In this document: piece after piece, positions 30,491 through 44,400 of the stretch
Layout of the letters: each line of letters begins with the position of its first letter
Position numbering within the stretch: position 1 is the first letter of the stretch
Source of the DNA: Cryptomeria japonica
Taxonomy: Eukaryota > Streptophyta > Pinopsida > Cupressales > Cupressaceae
Direction of reading: 5' to 3'
Assembly (NCBI RefSeq): GCF_030272615.1
Contig: NC_081406.1
Location: 246,381,218-246,445,217, forward strand
Length of the DNA: 64,000 nt
Notes under the pieces: model-generated
What the model was told of the DNA's origin: nothing
Database searches by the model: none
The model's input: only the letters and a program-made list of their open reading frames with translations
Program-made: the position numbers and the translations under genes

Positions 30491-32965
30491 ATAAGTGAAG
30501 CAATCACCGGTTAGGAGGGACCTCAAAGAGATCAATCTGGACTGGTTAGCAAGAGTAAACACAACGGAAACACAAAGATATGATGGAGGAAATGCAAAAA
30601 ATATTGTTTTATTTCATGAAAACTGATTACAATCAATCGGTAACAAGCGGGTTACAAAAACCAGCTCACATGCCTGCTAAAACATAATCAATGTATAAAA
30701 TATGTCACAACTGGGACCTTCAATCTTAAGATCTATATTCTATGCTTGGTCTAACTACCTCCTTGTTCGATTGTTACATTCTAATGTTCACTTACAATGA
30801 TTTATACGATCCAAGGGATCTGGTCGGTCCAAAAAGGGATCAAAACCCGAAGAACAAGATATAACGTGTAAAACCAACAAGGTCGGCCTTTGCCAAGAGA
30901 TTCCTCCGAAAAATCCAAAGGATGAAGTGAAGATCATGGGGAAAAGGTCGGCCACATGCCAAGAAACATCAAAATCAATGCTCAAGGCTCCGCAAGCTAC
31001 GAAAGGGGTTTGGTAAACCGGTAATAGGAAACTATCATGGAAACCGATAGTGATAACTTGCCGGAAAAATATCCAAATGCTCTGCGGTTTGGGAATAAGG
31101 AAGATGATCAAGTCTTCAAGTAGAATCTAACTCCACAGGATCCGGTGAGCCAAAACCGGGACACACAAAAAGAAATGTTGAAACTACAAACAGAAAGAAA
31201 AACAAAAAGGAAAATGTTTTTGGTTGATGCAAGATTTCTATGAACCGGGGATGCTCCTGCATTAGACATTTGGGGTTATTGAAAAAGTGAGTCTCTCACT
31301 TTGTCGGGGTCAGAGGAAAACCAAGGCGGTCTACCTCTGCCTGAGAAATCCAAGATAAATCTTCAACTGGTCTGTCCTTCCACTTCACAAGATACTCCTT
31401 ATATTGACTGCTCTGGGTACTACGCCCAATCCTACTATCCAAAATGTCTTCAATCTGACCCGGTTCCTTCTAGGGCAATTGTTTCTCCAAGTCTGCAATG
31501 TTGTCCTCACTAAATTTTGGTTCATGACACTCATGAAGATTTGCAATGTTAAGCACAGGTGAAATACTCGGACTATCCGGTAACTCCACTTCATATGCAT
31601 TCCCAGAACTGAACTTCCTCAAAATCCTGCAAGGTCCAAACTTTTTCATCTATAATTTGTTATAAGTTCCAACCGAAAATCATTATTTTCTCAGATACAC
31701 CATCACTTCATCGCCAACTTCAAATTCTTTATGTATACTCTTCTCATATGCATTCTCCTTATACTTGTTATTCATGTCCTCCAAATGCTACTTAACCCGA
31801 ATATGCAAGGCTGCCATGTGATCTGTAAAATCTTCTGCTTCTGAACTTCTCCGATCTTCACTACTAATATCTCTTAATTATGATATACCTCTAGGATGCA
31901 CTTTGGTAACAATATCAAAAGGTGTTCTTCTAGTACTCCTGTTTATTGAATTGTTGTAGGCAAACTCTTCTTGTGCAAGGATTAAATCCCAACTTCCGGT
32001 CTTATCTCCAACTAAACATATCAACAAATTTCCCAAGCTTCGGTTAACTATTTTTGTCTATCCACTAGTTTGTGGATAAAAAGTAGAACTGAGCTTCAAA
32101 TCTGTCTTCATTTTCTTCCAAAGTGTTCTAAAAAAATAGACAACAAACTTAGTTTCTCTGTCTGAAACTACGCTCTTAGGTAATCCACGCAATCTCACTA
32201 CTTCCTTGAAAAATAGGCCTGCTACATGTAATGCATATGTTGTCTTCTTACAAGGTATGAAATGAGCTATCTTTGAGAATCTATCCTCTAACACAAATAT
32301 AGAATCATCCCCTCTCGGCGTTTTAGGTAATCCAAGTATAAAATCCATGCTTATATCCTCCCAAGGTCTTACCGGTACTATCAAAGGTTTATACAATCCC
32401 ACATTCTGACTACTACCCTTTGCAACTTGACAAACTCTACAACTTTGCACATATTTCTTAACATCCTTATGATTTTGGGGCCAAAAGTACTACTCACTCA
32501 CCAATGCTACTGTTTTGTCAATACCAAAATGTCTGGCTAATCCTCCAATGTGTTTTTCCTTTATCAAATTCTCCCTCATGGAACTCTTAGGTATGCACAA
32601 TTGAACTCCTCTGAATAACATCCCATCCTAAATGAAGTAATCCAACGACATGCTTCTATCTACCATAACCGATTCTCTACATGCTCTCCAAGGTTCTACA
32701 AAATTCGGATCATCATCATACAAAGTCTTCAATTCTTCAAATCTTAATACTGTCACTCTCATCTTTGTCAGCAAATTCCTTCTCCTACTCAATGCATTAG
32801 CAACTTTGTTAGATTTCACACTTCTATGCTTCAACACAAAGGTGTAACTATGCAAGAATTATACCCAACTCATATGTCTCTGATTCAACTTACTCTAACT
32901 ATTCAAATACTGCAAGGCTTGATGATCTATATACAACACAAATTCCTTAGGCAACAGGTAACGTT
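30491..32965 (-). mobile_element. Ty3/gypsy chromovirus fragment, 3' part
   Basis: On the minus strand the order is RNase H C-terminus, integrase, integrase C-terminal region, chromodomain, then LTR-like DNA (about 31200-30491). The left end near 30496 reads TGAAGCAATCACCGG and may be the LTR terminus; this is uncertain. The 5' half (gag, protease, RT) is absent, the fragment stopping abruptly at about 32965. It is a broken fossil with several breaks. Confidence 0.82.
31290..32960 (-). pseudogene. gypsy RNase H end, integrase and chromodomain remnant
   Basis: RNase H ends with PKEFVLYIDHQALQYLN and the frame at 32855-32628 continues with FVLKHRSVKSNKVANALSRR. The integrase at 32450-32058 starts CRVCQVAKGSS, the end of the HHCC zinc finger. 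Its core has DFILGLPKTPRGDDSIFVL, KIAHFIPC and LPKSVVSDRETKF with the catalytic Asp positions. The C-terminal part ends near LRKFSSGNAYEVELP and the chromodomain core is YKEYLVKWKGQ (about 31410-31375). Chromodomains direct integration to modified chromatin in plant chromoviruses. Confidence 0.85.
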
Positions 32966-32999
32966 TCGATCGATAAAAAAAAAAAAAAAAACTAGTAAA

Positions 33000-34463
33000 A
33001 ATACTTCAAAATATTATTAAATGAATGATAAACAAATACATTTATAATTTTGTTGACAAATACTTTATAAAATGACTTTCAAAAATATAAATATGCAGTA
33101 CTTTACTTATTTGAAAAACTAAAAATATTAATTTCTTTTCATCTTTTAATAACATTTTTAAGAAAAGACTTTAGATTTCCACAGTCTATTGAATCTCTGT
33201 TCACTTACCATCTTGATGATGAATCATAAAATATGATTGAAAAATTGTTAGAAAAAAACATAGATAGTCAAATTCAAAAGCTCTGAAATTCAACATTTTT
33301 AAATACTATTGTTATGTAAATAATTAACCAACTGAACATTTCTGAAATATAAAAACTTCCATGAAATGAAAAATATCCGTTACCGTTAAGGTAGTCAAGT
33401 CTGTAGAAGTTTTATGCATGGTAGTCATTTATGATGCTCTTATTCCACAGAATCTCTTCTTTCTTACCAAGGACCACCTTCAATGGATATCTCCATTGTG
33501 AATTTTCCTTATCTGTCCCAATTGATCTATTCCATACATCTTGGATGTCTCTTATGAAGTTTTTTAATGTTTTGATCTGTAGTCTTTATGAAGGACCACT
33601 GGATGTCTTTATGTGTCTTGCTTCATCTACTCCATGCTGTCAGATCTTGGAGGTTTCTTATTAAATTTTTGTAAACAATTTTTATTTTATGGAATTGGGA
33701 ATCTCATCTTGTTGGAATTGAAACACGCAACGTGCAAGTTATTGTTCCAGCTTGAGTTCTGGCTGGGACCATCTATAAATGGATAGAAATAGCCAACAAG
33801 GAGTATGAACAGATATGCTGCCTTACTAATTTTGGCATTGTTTTTATGTTGTCATGTACTCATATTCTGCCCTTCACATCTAACGTGGGTAGAAGAATGT
33901 TGGTCTATCTTTTATCAACTGAGAATAGTACTCCAAAACAAAAAGTTAATTATGACATGGATAAATTTAATTATGAAGCGTTTTGGAATGACTGCAAACA
34001 TGGACGGACTTGTAGTTTAGGACGAGACAAATCTGTTATCTGCTCTTGCATGTGTACTCTACATATTTGCATGGCCTACACAATACCAATAATAATAATG
34101 ACGTTGATTGTTCAATGACAGACATCATTGGTTGAAGAAGATGTTATGGTTTAAAAACAGTCTACATAGAAATCCATAAGAGGTCATTGAGCTCTGATAT
34201 TTAGTTCTGGTTGGGAACGGTTGCAATGGAGAATAGCTTCCCTATGCGTAAAATCAATGAAATGATACGAGTTCAGCATAAATTGATTATGGGTTCAGCA
34301 AAATAGCTATTTAATTTTATGATTAAAGAATTGGCGAGGTATGATGATGATTGTAAATTTGACTATTTTTGGCTCGATGAAGGCCATCTTTCTATTAGTG
34401 AGATGCATTGGATCTTTGTTGAATGTCTCTTCTATTTCGAGTTGAGTTGATGCTTTTAGGATG
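33000..34463 (+). repeat. Diverged 1.45-kb repeat, copy A
   Basis: This matches 39290-40770 in the same orientation over most of its length. Shared phrases include CCAAGGACCACCTTCAATGG, GATATCTCCAT, CAGATCTTGGAGGTTTCTTA, AACGTGCAAGTTATTGTTC and CTATTAGTGAGATGCATTGG. Short frames within it are not conserved in a protein-like way between copies. Function unknown; probably non-coding parts of an old element. Confidence 0.8.
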
Positions 34464-37400
34464 AGAGATAATGAATCAATGTGTGAGGATCTGGAATGAA
34501 TGCAAATGAATGGCTTTAGATGCAAATACATAATATCAAATTGTGTAAATGTGTATTCAATTAGATCAAATGACTGCTGTAATAGGTGAGAGTCAATTCA
34601 ATTTGAATATAATTTTGGAAAAGACAAGGATTAAGTATACAACCATGGGGTTCATTTTATAAAAATGATATTGGATAGGAAAAGAATCAAATTTAGGTGG
34701 ATAACAAATAAATTTACTTAGGTGTATGGATAAGATTAATAAATGCATAGTTTTGGTGAATATATCAAGATATGCAATTATGAATAGAGTAGGTGATAAA
34801 GGCATTGGAATTTGTATGTATAGGGATGGCTAAAGGCAAAGGGAACTTTGTACAAGACTACGCCAATTGTTGCATGCACATGTATGGAGATATTCTTCCA
34901 AAATAGACACAAAACTAGATGAGAAATATTATGGGTATGTTGATTTCATGATTAACTATTTCCCCACCTCAAGGTCCATGTGTATACTAAAATATTCATT
35001 TATCTCAAAGTATATAGCACTCACAAACATGTAAGTAAAGTAGAATCAAAATAATATTATGAGGGTTCATGGATCTTGGTGAATGTGATCATGCAGGATC
35101 ATCTTTTGACATGCACTCTCCATGAGAGAAAATAAAATAGACAAAAAAATATACAATGGATACCTTGTATATCGCAAATAAAAATTAAGTGGAAAATAAG
35201 AGATTTCTTAATTGTCTAGGAAAATAAGAAATCAGTAAGTAAAAAATTGTCCACTTAAAAAGTAATCATATTGTATTTAGCTCAATGGCCTTATGATGAC
35301 AAGTTTCATTAGGTGCATGACATGTTATGCAATGATGATTTATTTGTTCATGGCAATGAATCTCCATTTAACACTAAACCCTACTTGACATCTCAACATA
35401 AGAATGTTATGACAATATATGTTCCTCTTTAAATTGGTTGCATTTGTAGAAGGCAAGAGATCAAGGAAGAGGAAAAATTCTAAATATGGTATGCAAGGAG
35501 GTAGACATGATGCCCTTAGTGTGGAAAAAATATTTATGAAAGTATAATACACGAAACATAGGATGCTCCAATATGGGTCTAAATTTTAAAATATGACAAT
35601 AGAAATTCAAAAGGTGGGTGAGATGTAGTTAGGATATGGACATGGCAATGTAGGCACAAACAATATGAGTAGAGAAATTTTGATGTAATAACTAGAAATC
35701 TATGATGTGGTAATGTATGATCAATATTTTACTATAGGAATGTAATAAATAAATGTATAATTAGCTTGCAATATCTTAAAAGTATGTTATAACACTACAA
35801 CACAATCAATAGTCAATGTAAAGTTTAAGTATCGTAGTATGGTAAATGTCATATACATGACATCAAAAAAAATAAAAAATATATATATATATATAAGAAA
35901 AAGCATTGTAAACATCGAATATTTATAAAAAAAAGAAGAAAGAAACATAACAACAAAAATTAAACAAACAAAGTGACAATAAAAGAATCATGAAATCAAG
36001 CAAAAAGGTGAAGGTATGAAAATGAAGAAATCAACCAAGTTTGGAGGAAACCCTAAAAGGTAAAATTAAATAAGACATGGATAAAAAGAGTTGGTACAAA
36101 CAAAAGAAACAAGCACGCATATGATGCAAGGGAAAAAGAAAGGGAGAATAAACATAGACAATAAATATGAAAGGTGAAAAGGGTGAGGGGTCAAATAGTG
36201 GCAATGATAAAAATGGTGTTGGATGTAAAAGTTCTAAAATTTAGATTTAAACTTAAATTTGGATAAAAACTTGATAAAGTCCACAATTTAAATTTAGGTT
36301 CTTTCCAAAAACTATTTGAGATTATCAAGAATTTTTTTGCAACTGGGAGGTCTACAACTTATCAGATAGTTAGTGTTATCCTAAACTTTTTCATGACATT
36401 TCTCTCAGCACTATTTTTTTAAAACTAAAATTAAATATATAATCACAAGGTTTAAAACTCTAATGACTGTAAAAAGCCATTGTATTCCTCATTTACAACA
36501 TCAATACTTGATTATCATTTACTTGATTATATCTAAATTTTTTATTGATATATTGAAAAAATCACAACTTCCAAATCATGTATCATTTTTGAAATCTATA
36601 ATTTTTTTAATTCTGGAAACCTGTACAATTTAAAAAAAAAAAAACACATTAAAGCTCATACATATATTTAATATTTAATATAATTTTTACAGTTGTGTTG
36701 CAGTGACTATGAACACTTGCAAACTTGTGAAAGACACAGTATCAAATGCACCAAGATACCACAGGTGGTTCAAGCTTTAGAAAAATAGAAATCAAATTGC
36801 ATCTCCCTGATACAGGCGCCCTTAACAAAACAAACTCATTCTATCAGGAACCATATACATAGCTAATTACCTGCTAAAATTCAAAACCCAAAAATGAGCA
36901 CTTAGATTTACAACCCTTAAAATACTATTCATGAGCATATACTATGAAAATACTATTAAAAAATGAAATGTCAGTTCTCTTCAGCATTCCTGGCAGTCGA
37001 GGATTCTCCAGGTTTAGATTTTAGAGGAGATTTGATCGATCCATGCGAAACCCTTGGTGGGTGACATGAGCGGCAAAGCAGATAGTGTAGAGATCAAAAA
37101 AACTTTCAAGAAAAGGTTACAATGTGGTTACCCAAAGAAGAATTGTGAATTTCCATTGCCTAGGTGAATGTTCTGAAATTCCCATTTCATAGCTTATGTT
37201 TATGTTGGGAAACTCATAGTGTGATCCTATTCTTGGTGTAGTGTGTCAGCTTTAGGATTGAACTAACCACACAATTAGATTAAAGGAATTCATCCTTGGT
37301 CAATTTCTGTATAGTGTAAATATGTTTTAGGTAAATTTAAATGTGTAATTAATGTTGGAATGCATATATAATGTCAGTCAGTTTCATTCCAATGTGTATG

Positions 37401-37984
37401 AGTGGGGAATAGTGGTAGAAGTTGTACAATTTGTATACTTAATAAAAGAAGTGTAGTTGTGATGAAGTGTACAAATTAAGTTACATATTCTTTACATATA
37501 GTGAGAGTGTTATGAAGCATATCAGATTAGATAGATGATGAAGATTGAGTTTGTAAGGTCTACATGATATATCTTTTTTATTTCTTATATCTTGTTTGTT
37601 GTTGAGGTTGGTGTCTCACAATTTGAGTTGCTATTCAACTCTTTGCATTAATAGATTGGTTTCTCTTATACGTTGGTGCATTTACAAATATGATTAGGGA
37701 TTGGTGTTTCTTGCATACGTTGAAATCCTTGTGGGTTGGTGCCTACAAAATTATTGTAAGGCCATAATTTTTGTGAGGTTAGATTTGGGCAATAGAACCA
37801 AGTAACTTTTCTCACTGTGGTTTTTCCCATTTGAATTTCCACATAAATTGTTTGTTTTAATGATATTGTAAGATGTAGTAACATGTTTAATGTTATATTA
37901 GTTTTGGAGTTAAATTTAGTACTGATTCACCCCATGTATATAGTAACAACAGATTTTACCTTTTCATTTTAAGAACATTTTGTT
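34464..37984. other. AT-rich gene-free stretch
   Basis: About 3.5 kb of AT-rich sequence with homopolymer runs and short simple repeats, e.g. (AT)n near 35880. No open frame, RNA gene or repeat boundary could be supported. Confidence 0.5.
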
Positions 37985-38420
37985 GTAGCTTAATAAAGTC
38001 TACTTACCTACAACATTAAGATTAATCTATAGAATTCAAGCTATTACAAATACATTGAGTTGTAGAGTAAGTCTATATTTGAAAGATAAAAGTAAGATTC
38101 AGTTTTTTCTGGACCTTATTTTTTTCATTTATTCATACTTTTTAATCCTAATGTCTGATGTCAAGACCCCAATTATCATATATGTTTGTATAAATGTAAT
38201 ATTTATTTTTCCAACATGATATAACAAGATAATTGACAAAGAAATACAATAATATTTGATTTAAAATGTATTCCTAAATAGAAAGTTCACTTTACCTCAA
38301 AGTGACAAATAGATTAAAGTGATCCAATTGAAGTTCACATATTTTCATTTACATAGATACTACAACTATTATTTGAGATTTTAATTTACTTTTTCTATTG
38401 ATTTTCTTCTAGCACCCCAA
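37985..38420 (+). repeat. Dispersed repeat, partner of 29225-29640
   Basis: Inverted partner of 29225-29640. It runs directly into the AT-rich repeat R1 at about 38400, so both may belong to one older composite element. Confidence 0.78.
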
Positions 38421-39180
38421 AAGTGAATACATTATATTTGTTACTTTATTTCCTATAAAATTTTAGACAACTAGTTTTTAAATTGTTTTAAACAAAGAAC
38501 ACTATAAATGTGTCTTTAATGTTTGTTGGAATATATGGCCTATGAAGGGACACAATGATTAGAAATGAAGTTTCTAATGTCTTGATATGAAATGACCAAT
38601 TGCAATGTTTTGTAATAGCCTTGAAATAATTCACTAATTGCAATCTTTAATTTTTATTTATTTTTCATTATTTTCAATTATGTCCATATAATTTTAAATT
38701 TGTTAAGATATTACTACTATGGTATATAATTTTCAATTTTGTTAAGATATTACTACTATGTTGTTATGCTCACATAACTAACTATAATAAGATTTCTTAA
38801 CATGATTTCCTATAAGGTATGGTCATGATATTTATGTATTTTCATCATGGACCATAATATATGTTTTATTATTATCAATCAACATTTGTATGCAATATTT
38901 GTGTTGCAGAAAGTAAATTGCAATTATGTAAAAATAAAATGTGATAATAAGCAAACATTCAAAAAATTAACAATATGTATAACCCAAAAAATAGACAAAG
39001 ATAGGATTTCTTTTAATTTATAAAAATAATATATATAGTAAAATTCATTGTCATTGTTGAGTATCTTTAGAAATCATTATCAATATTAATAAATTGTACT
39101 ATCTTTCAAATTGTTTCTATTTTTATAAACACATCAAAATTTTCTTAAATTATCATACTTGAAAGTTAGGAAAAACACTT
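38400..39180 (+). repeat. Dispersed AT-rich repeat, copy R1
   Basis: Matches 62470-63130 and 63220-63920 directly and 9516-9876 in reverse. Landmarks are GTGTCTTTAATGTTTGTTG, CATAACTAACTATAA, TATGGTCATGATATTTATGT, GCAGAAAGTAAATTGCAATT and TTGTCATTGTTGAGTATCTT. No coding potential. It continues into the repeat at 39290, so the longest copy of the composite may reach from about 38400 to 40770. Confidence 0.85.
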
Positions 39181-39289
39181 AAAAAAAATTATTTAAAAAA
39201 AAAAATTAAAATAAAATAAAAGTGGAGAACCACTAAATTTTATTAATATTAAAATTTTTATACCCTGGTTCAAACTTAAAAAGTATTAT

Positions 39290-40770
39290 TAAATGACATA
39301 AACATATGCATTTATAATTTTGTTGACCAAATATTTTAGAAATGAATTTAAGAAATATATAGAATTCATTTGAAAGACTATCACTATTAATATCTATTAA
39401 TCTTTTAATAGTTTTTTAAGTAAAGATATTAGATTTCCACACTTCATGTTTATTGAATTTCTGTTCACTGACTTATTATAGATTATAATTCAAATGTTGA
39501 AAAAAAACATACAAGATCAAATCTAGAAGCTCTCAAATTCAACATTTGTAAATACTAACAATTCTGAAATATAAGAATCTTCCATGAAATGACACATATC
39601 CTTTAACGTTAAGGTAGTCATCTCTGTAGAAATTTTATGCGTGGAATTCATTTATGATTCTGTTATTTCACTGAATCTCATCATTCTTACCAAGGACCAC
39701 CTTCAATGGATATCTCCATACATTTTGGGTGTCTCTTATGCAGGTTGTAATGTTTCCATCTGTAGTCTTTATGTTTCTTATGAAGGACCACCTAACTTTA
39801 TGTGTCTCGCTTCATCTACTCCATGGTGTCAGATCTTGGAGGTTTCTTATTAAATTTTTGTAAACAGATTCTATTTTATGGACCTGGGAATCTCATCTTG
39901 TTGGAATTGAAACATGCAACGTGCAAGTTATTGTTCAAGCTTGAGTTCTGGTTGGGACCATCTATGAATGGAGTATGAACAGATATGTTGCCTCACCAAT
40001 TTTAGCATTGTTTCTTATGCTGTCATGTACTCCTATTCTGCCATTCACATCTAACTTGAGTAGAAGAATTTTGTCTATGTTATCACTAGCAACAATGGAC
40101 AATGACAGTAGGAGGGGAGTGGAGCAGAAGACTATTTAATCAGTTGAGAATACTCTAAAACAAGGAACAAATTATGGCATGGATAAATTATTACTCATTT
40201 GGAGTGATTGTAAGCATGGACGGATTTGTGCTTTGGGACCAGAGAAATCTGTTATCTGCTCTTGCATGTGTAGTGTATATATTTGCATGGCCTACACAAT
40301 CCAATAATATTGACGTTGATTGTTCCATGGCAGGCAACATTGGTTGAAGATGTTATGGTTTAAAACATTCTGCATGGAAATCCATAAGAGTTCATTGACT
40401 CTCTGTGGTGATGTGAGAGCAAAACAAAATATTATTATCATGGCAGTGCATGGCATGGAGTGCTAGTGAGCTCTGATATTTATTTCTGGGTTGCAATGGA
40501 GAATAACTTTCCCTAGGCTCACTCAATGAAATGTTAAGCGTTCAGCATAAATTGATTATGGGTTGATACATTCTCAGATTAAATGTTAAGTTATGAAAGT
40601 TAACACAACGAGTTCAGCAAAATGGCTATTTAATTTTATGATAGAGGAATTAGCGAGCTATGATGAAGATTGTACATTTGACTATTTTTGGATCGATAAA
40701 AGCCATCTTTCTATTAGTGAGATGCATTGGATCTTGTGTTGAATGATTTTTCTATTTTGAGTTGAGTTCA
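39290..40770 (+). repeat. Diverged 1.45-kb repeat, copy B
   Basis: Direct-orientation relative of 33000-34463, starting around GCATTTATAATTTTGTTGAC and ending around ATTTTGAGTTGAGTTCATG. Copy B has extra material relative to copy A near 40390-40480 and 40560-40620. No credible gene is contained. Confidence 0.8.
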
Positions 40771-41421
40771 TGGGTCTAGGTATATTCTATAGCCATGTAT
40801 TCGTCCTATGTGTGGATTTGGTCCTACTAAATGTGTACGCCCACTTTAAAGCAATTAAACTTGCAGTGTGAGATGAACAACCCTGCACAATAAGTGGGAG
40901 ATGAACAACCAAGGGCATATGAATAAAGCAATTAAACATGCACTGTGGGAGGAGTGCGTTGGATGAGGAAGAATAGAAGAGAGGAGTATGAGAGCCCTCT
41001 ATAGTGAACACATGGTAGAGTGCGGAAATCTTCCCAATACACAGGAAGGAAACTCTTTGTTTTAAGTTTATTACAATAGTAATGCAAGAAGGACAAGCAA
41101 CACTAAGGTGCATGACAAAACAAGAGAGAGGGGAGGGGAGTGAAATAGTAGAGAGTGATTGTTAGGAAATGATATTTTATATCATGTTATCAAATTTTTT
41201 TATCTAAAAATTGGGGTATTTAAGAACATCTTGATAGAAAATAAGTGTCAAATATGATAGATACATTTGAGTATTTTTTTTCTTAATTTCAATGAAAATA
41301 TGAATGATTATCCTTTCAATTTTAGATCTTTCCTGTTAAAAGGATGATCAAATGATTATATTTTGAAAGACTAGGACATCATAGAAATGAATGCAATGAA
41401 TTTTTTTTGTATGAGAAAGTG
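40771..41421. other. Unassigned flank of the large gypsy element
   Basis: AT-rich spacer without a supported gene; a 108-codon minus-strand frame (41113-40787) resembles no family I know. It ends in the target site TCTAT (41422-41426) of the large element. Confidence 0.4.
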
Positions 41422-41426
41422 TCTAT

Positions 41427-44400
41427 TGTAATGCCCTGCCAGAAACCCTAAAGGAAAAACATCACAATCTATGCAACTAAGGGTGAAATAATTTTATTTT
41501 AAAAGAACAAGTGCTTGAATTAAACCATAGCACATCTAATAACATAACGGAAGTCTAACTCCTGAATTTCCTAAGGGTTACCAACGAATATTACTTCGTA
41601 AATTATATTAACACCACGGGAAAACCTACTGTTCAGCTTTATAGGAAAAATAAACGTTTAAGATAAAATTTCCACAATGAAAGAATTCAAAGTACTCCAA
41701 AACAATCATTTAATATATACAAAAGAGTTAAGTAACTGAAATAGCACACATTACAATGTTTCTTTGCTTTACAATATTCGAAAATACATGTTTTAAAAAA
41801 AAATTACATCATGAGTTAAAATGTTACAAAATGAAAGTTACATAAAGTTTCGATTCAAGACCTCAAGTTTCCAACTGAACAATGGTTACGAACAAGAGCT
41901 GGTACATGAATCACAAACCAAGGACATCAACAAAGTCCTTCCTCGCCTGAAGATACATTCCAGTACATCCGATGGGAAGTGACACTACCACCCGACCATG
42001 TGATTCAAAAAAGGAACCACCCCACCGTGTTGGAGGTAGTAGATAACCCTCAAGCAAGCAAAATAAGACAAGAACGAAAGGACTACAAGACTCCACACAC
42101 AACCATGTGACTCAACTCACAAAACACTAGTGACTCTAAGGAGAAAGTGTCATCGCATGTCTTATGGTGGATAGCATGGTACAACCTCCATAGGTCTCGG
42201 CCCCCTTCTTGGGTTATCCTGGTAACCTCTCCTGAACCTCCGATTCCAACTAAGTCTCATGCGGACCCTACCAATCCTTTCATGAACACAAGGTGGTAAG
42301 TTTGCCATTCCAGGCCTTCTCGCTACATTATGAGCCCTATATTAGCACTCACCTATGTGCGAGGCACATTATTTTATTTAACATTTATTATACCCTCCCC
42401 TAATCATTTATTAGGTTATCACTTTCTTAACCAACTTCCGACGGGTTATCCTGTCACCACTTCGGGCACGACCCCCGCTCGAAAGCCACTCTCTCTCTTA
42501 GGACACTATAGGATAGTTCTCTCTACGGAACTCTATGGCAACACAGACAACCATACCTAATCCTGACATACCACAGGTGAAAGATACATAATTACTAACC
42601 TAAGGTTGACCATTTGGACCAACTCACAATGGCTCATTTCCTTAAGGTTATACATCTATATATCCGGCCAAAACACAGTAACATAGGGCATAATGACCAC
42701 ATACTCAATGTACAATAAAATTTGGACTTGATTGCAACCACCATTTAAACAAGGCAATCTTATGTAATAACATCAAAACACATAAATAACTTGCAGAAGT
42801 ATAAACATTGCCATTTGGTTGAGAAAAGAGATTATTTAACCCGAGACACTAAGGATAGTTTAGATGACATAAACTCAGAGTTTAATACCTTACAACATGA
42901 TTAAGAGATCAATTACTCTCTGTTAACTACTATAGGGAAGCAACATTATATTATGGCAACCTTGATAATTTCCAAATTCCAATTATACCATAATTTAGGA
43001 CAAAAGTAGATATATTTATTTCTTAATAAAAGTCTTACAAGAAGACATAGTACATTTCTCAACTTATAATAGATAGAAAGATGTCTTTATTTCTTGACAC
43101 TAGAAGGGATACAACCCGTTACATCACTCTTCCGGAGAAGACGGAGAAGTGCACTCATCAGACTCTATAGGATCTAAAGGAATATAACCTTCAGATTTGC
43201 TTTCACTTAGGAGAAAATACCCCACGGATTCATTATCGCTTAAAGGGGTATACCCCTTTGACGAGTCAGAACTTATAACTATCGGCCTTACTGGTGAACA
43301 TTCTAGCTTGGGCTCTTTTCCTTTTCCAACAACAATTTCTTTTGTGGGACACTGAATAGGATCTTCTCCTATCTCTTTGCTCTCCTCAGGAGTTGGGTTT
43401 ACCTTAGTAGGGATGTCAACCAAGACAGGCTTGACAGGTGTCAGAGAATCTTTCTTGACTTTTAGACTATGGGCATATCCAGCTACGGATTTCTGAGCTG
43501 TCTGTTTGACATGCACCATTTCTGTAACGTTTCAAACAATAAGTCATTACTTCCCAGATTCTCCTAGAGCAACATCTAATAAATCTTAATAACTAGGTTT
43601 TGAACGAAAACATAAAATTTCTTTTATATAATAACTAGTGTGCAATATGTTCTAAAACAAGATTCCACTACTATAGCTACAATGTAATTACTCTTAATAT
43701 CCTAACTCAAACAATAAAAGATACTTCACCGTAACTATAACATAAGCAAGATCTTAATCATTACTTATAACTAAGACTTTGTAAATAATAATTAACCCAA
43801 ACCCAAAGAAATTCCTGACCTTTTGCAAAGTTAACACGAATGCAAGACCTCAACGCCCTTCTGTCGAATGATAGCGTGCCTTGCTTACGAACCTTATCTT
43901 CAATCTGCTTCCAAAACTTTATCACTAAAACCAACTCTCTTTGATTCTTCCTAAAATATTCTCTCTATCTCTCTATTTTACTCTATCTTTCTCGTATATT
44001 CTAATTCTTTCCTCTCGAGTTCACCGTCCTTCCTTCGATGCAAAATGAATTCTCTCCCTACTTCCTTACTCCCCACCTCTATTTATACTAGAATTACCCA
44101 TGAATTCTCCTATGGCTAAGGCTCGGTTATGGAGTTTGATGATGAGTCTTTTAATGGATTACTTTCAGTTTCATCTTCACTTAATCTCCACTCTTCAATT
44201 ATACACCAAAAAACATGGTAGATTGATTCAAAGGATGGAAGGATCGGCAAGTTATAAGCAACTGTCAAACATGTAAGTGTTTGTCATGGGCGAGATAATA
44301 GTCCTTGGTGCCAAGTCGCCTTACTCTTATGTCACGTATGCCTCGCATTAAACTTACCACTCAGTGTCCCTTCCTACATAGTCGCTATTATCGCCATGAG

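Noticed and set aside
30496-31163. Exact LTR boundaries for the chromovirus fragment
   Set aside because: TG/CA-type ends can be proposed, but no polypurine tract or partner LTR supports them, so only an approximate LTR-like zone is reported.
33431-39853. Frames at 33431-33664 and 39641-39853 sharing the ending CQILEVSY
   Set aside because: The similarity follows from the DNA repeat A/B. The upstream parts are not protein-like and are not conserved in frame.
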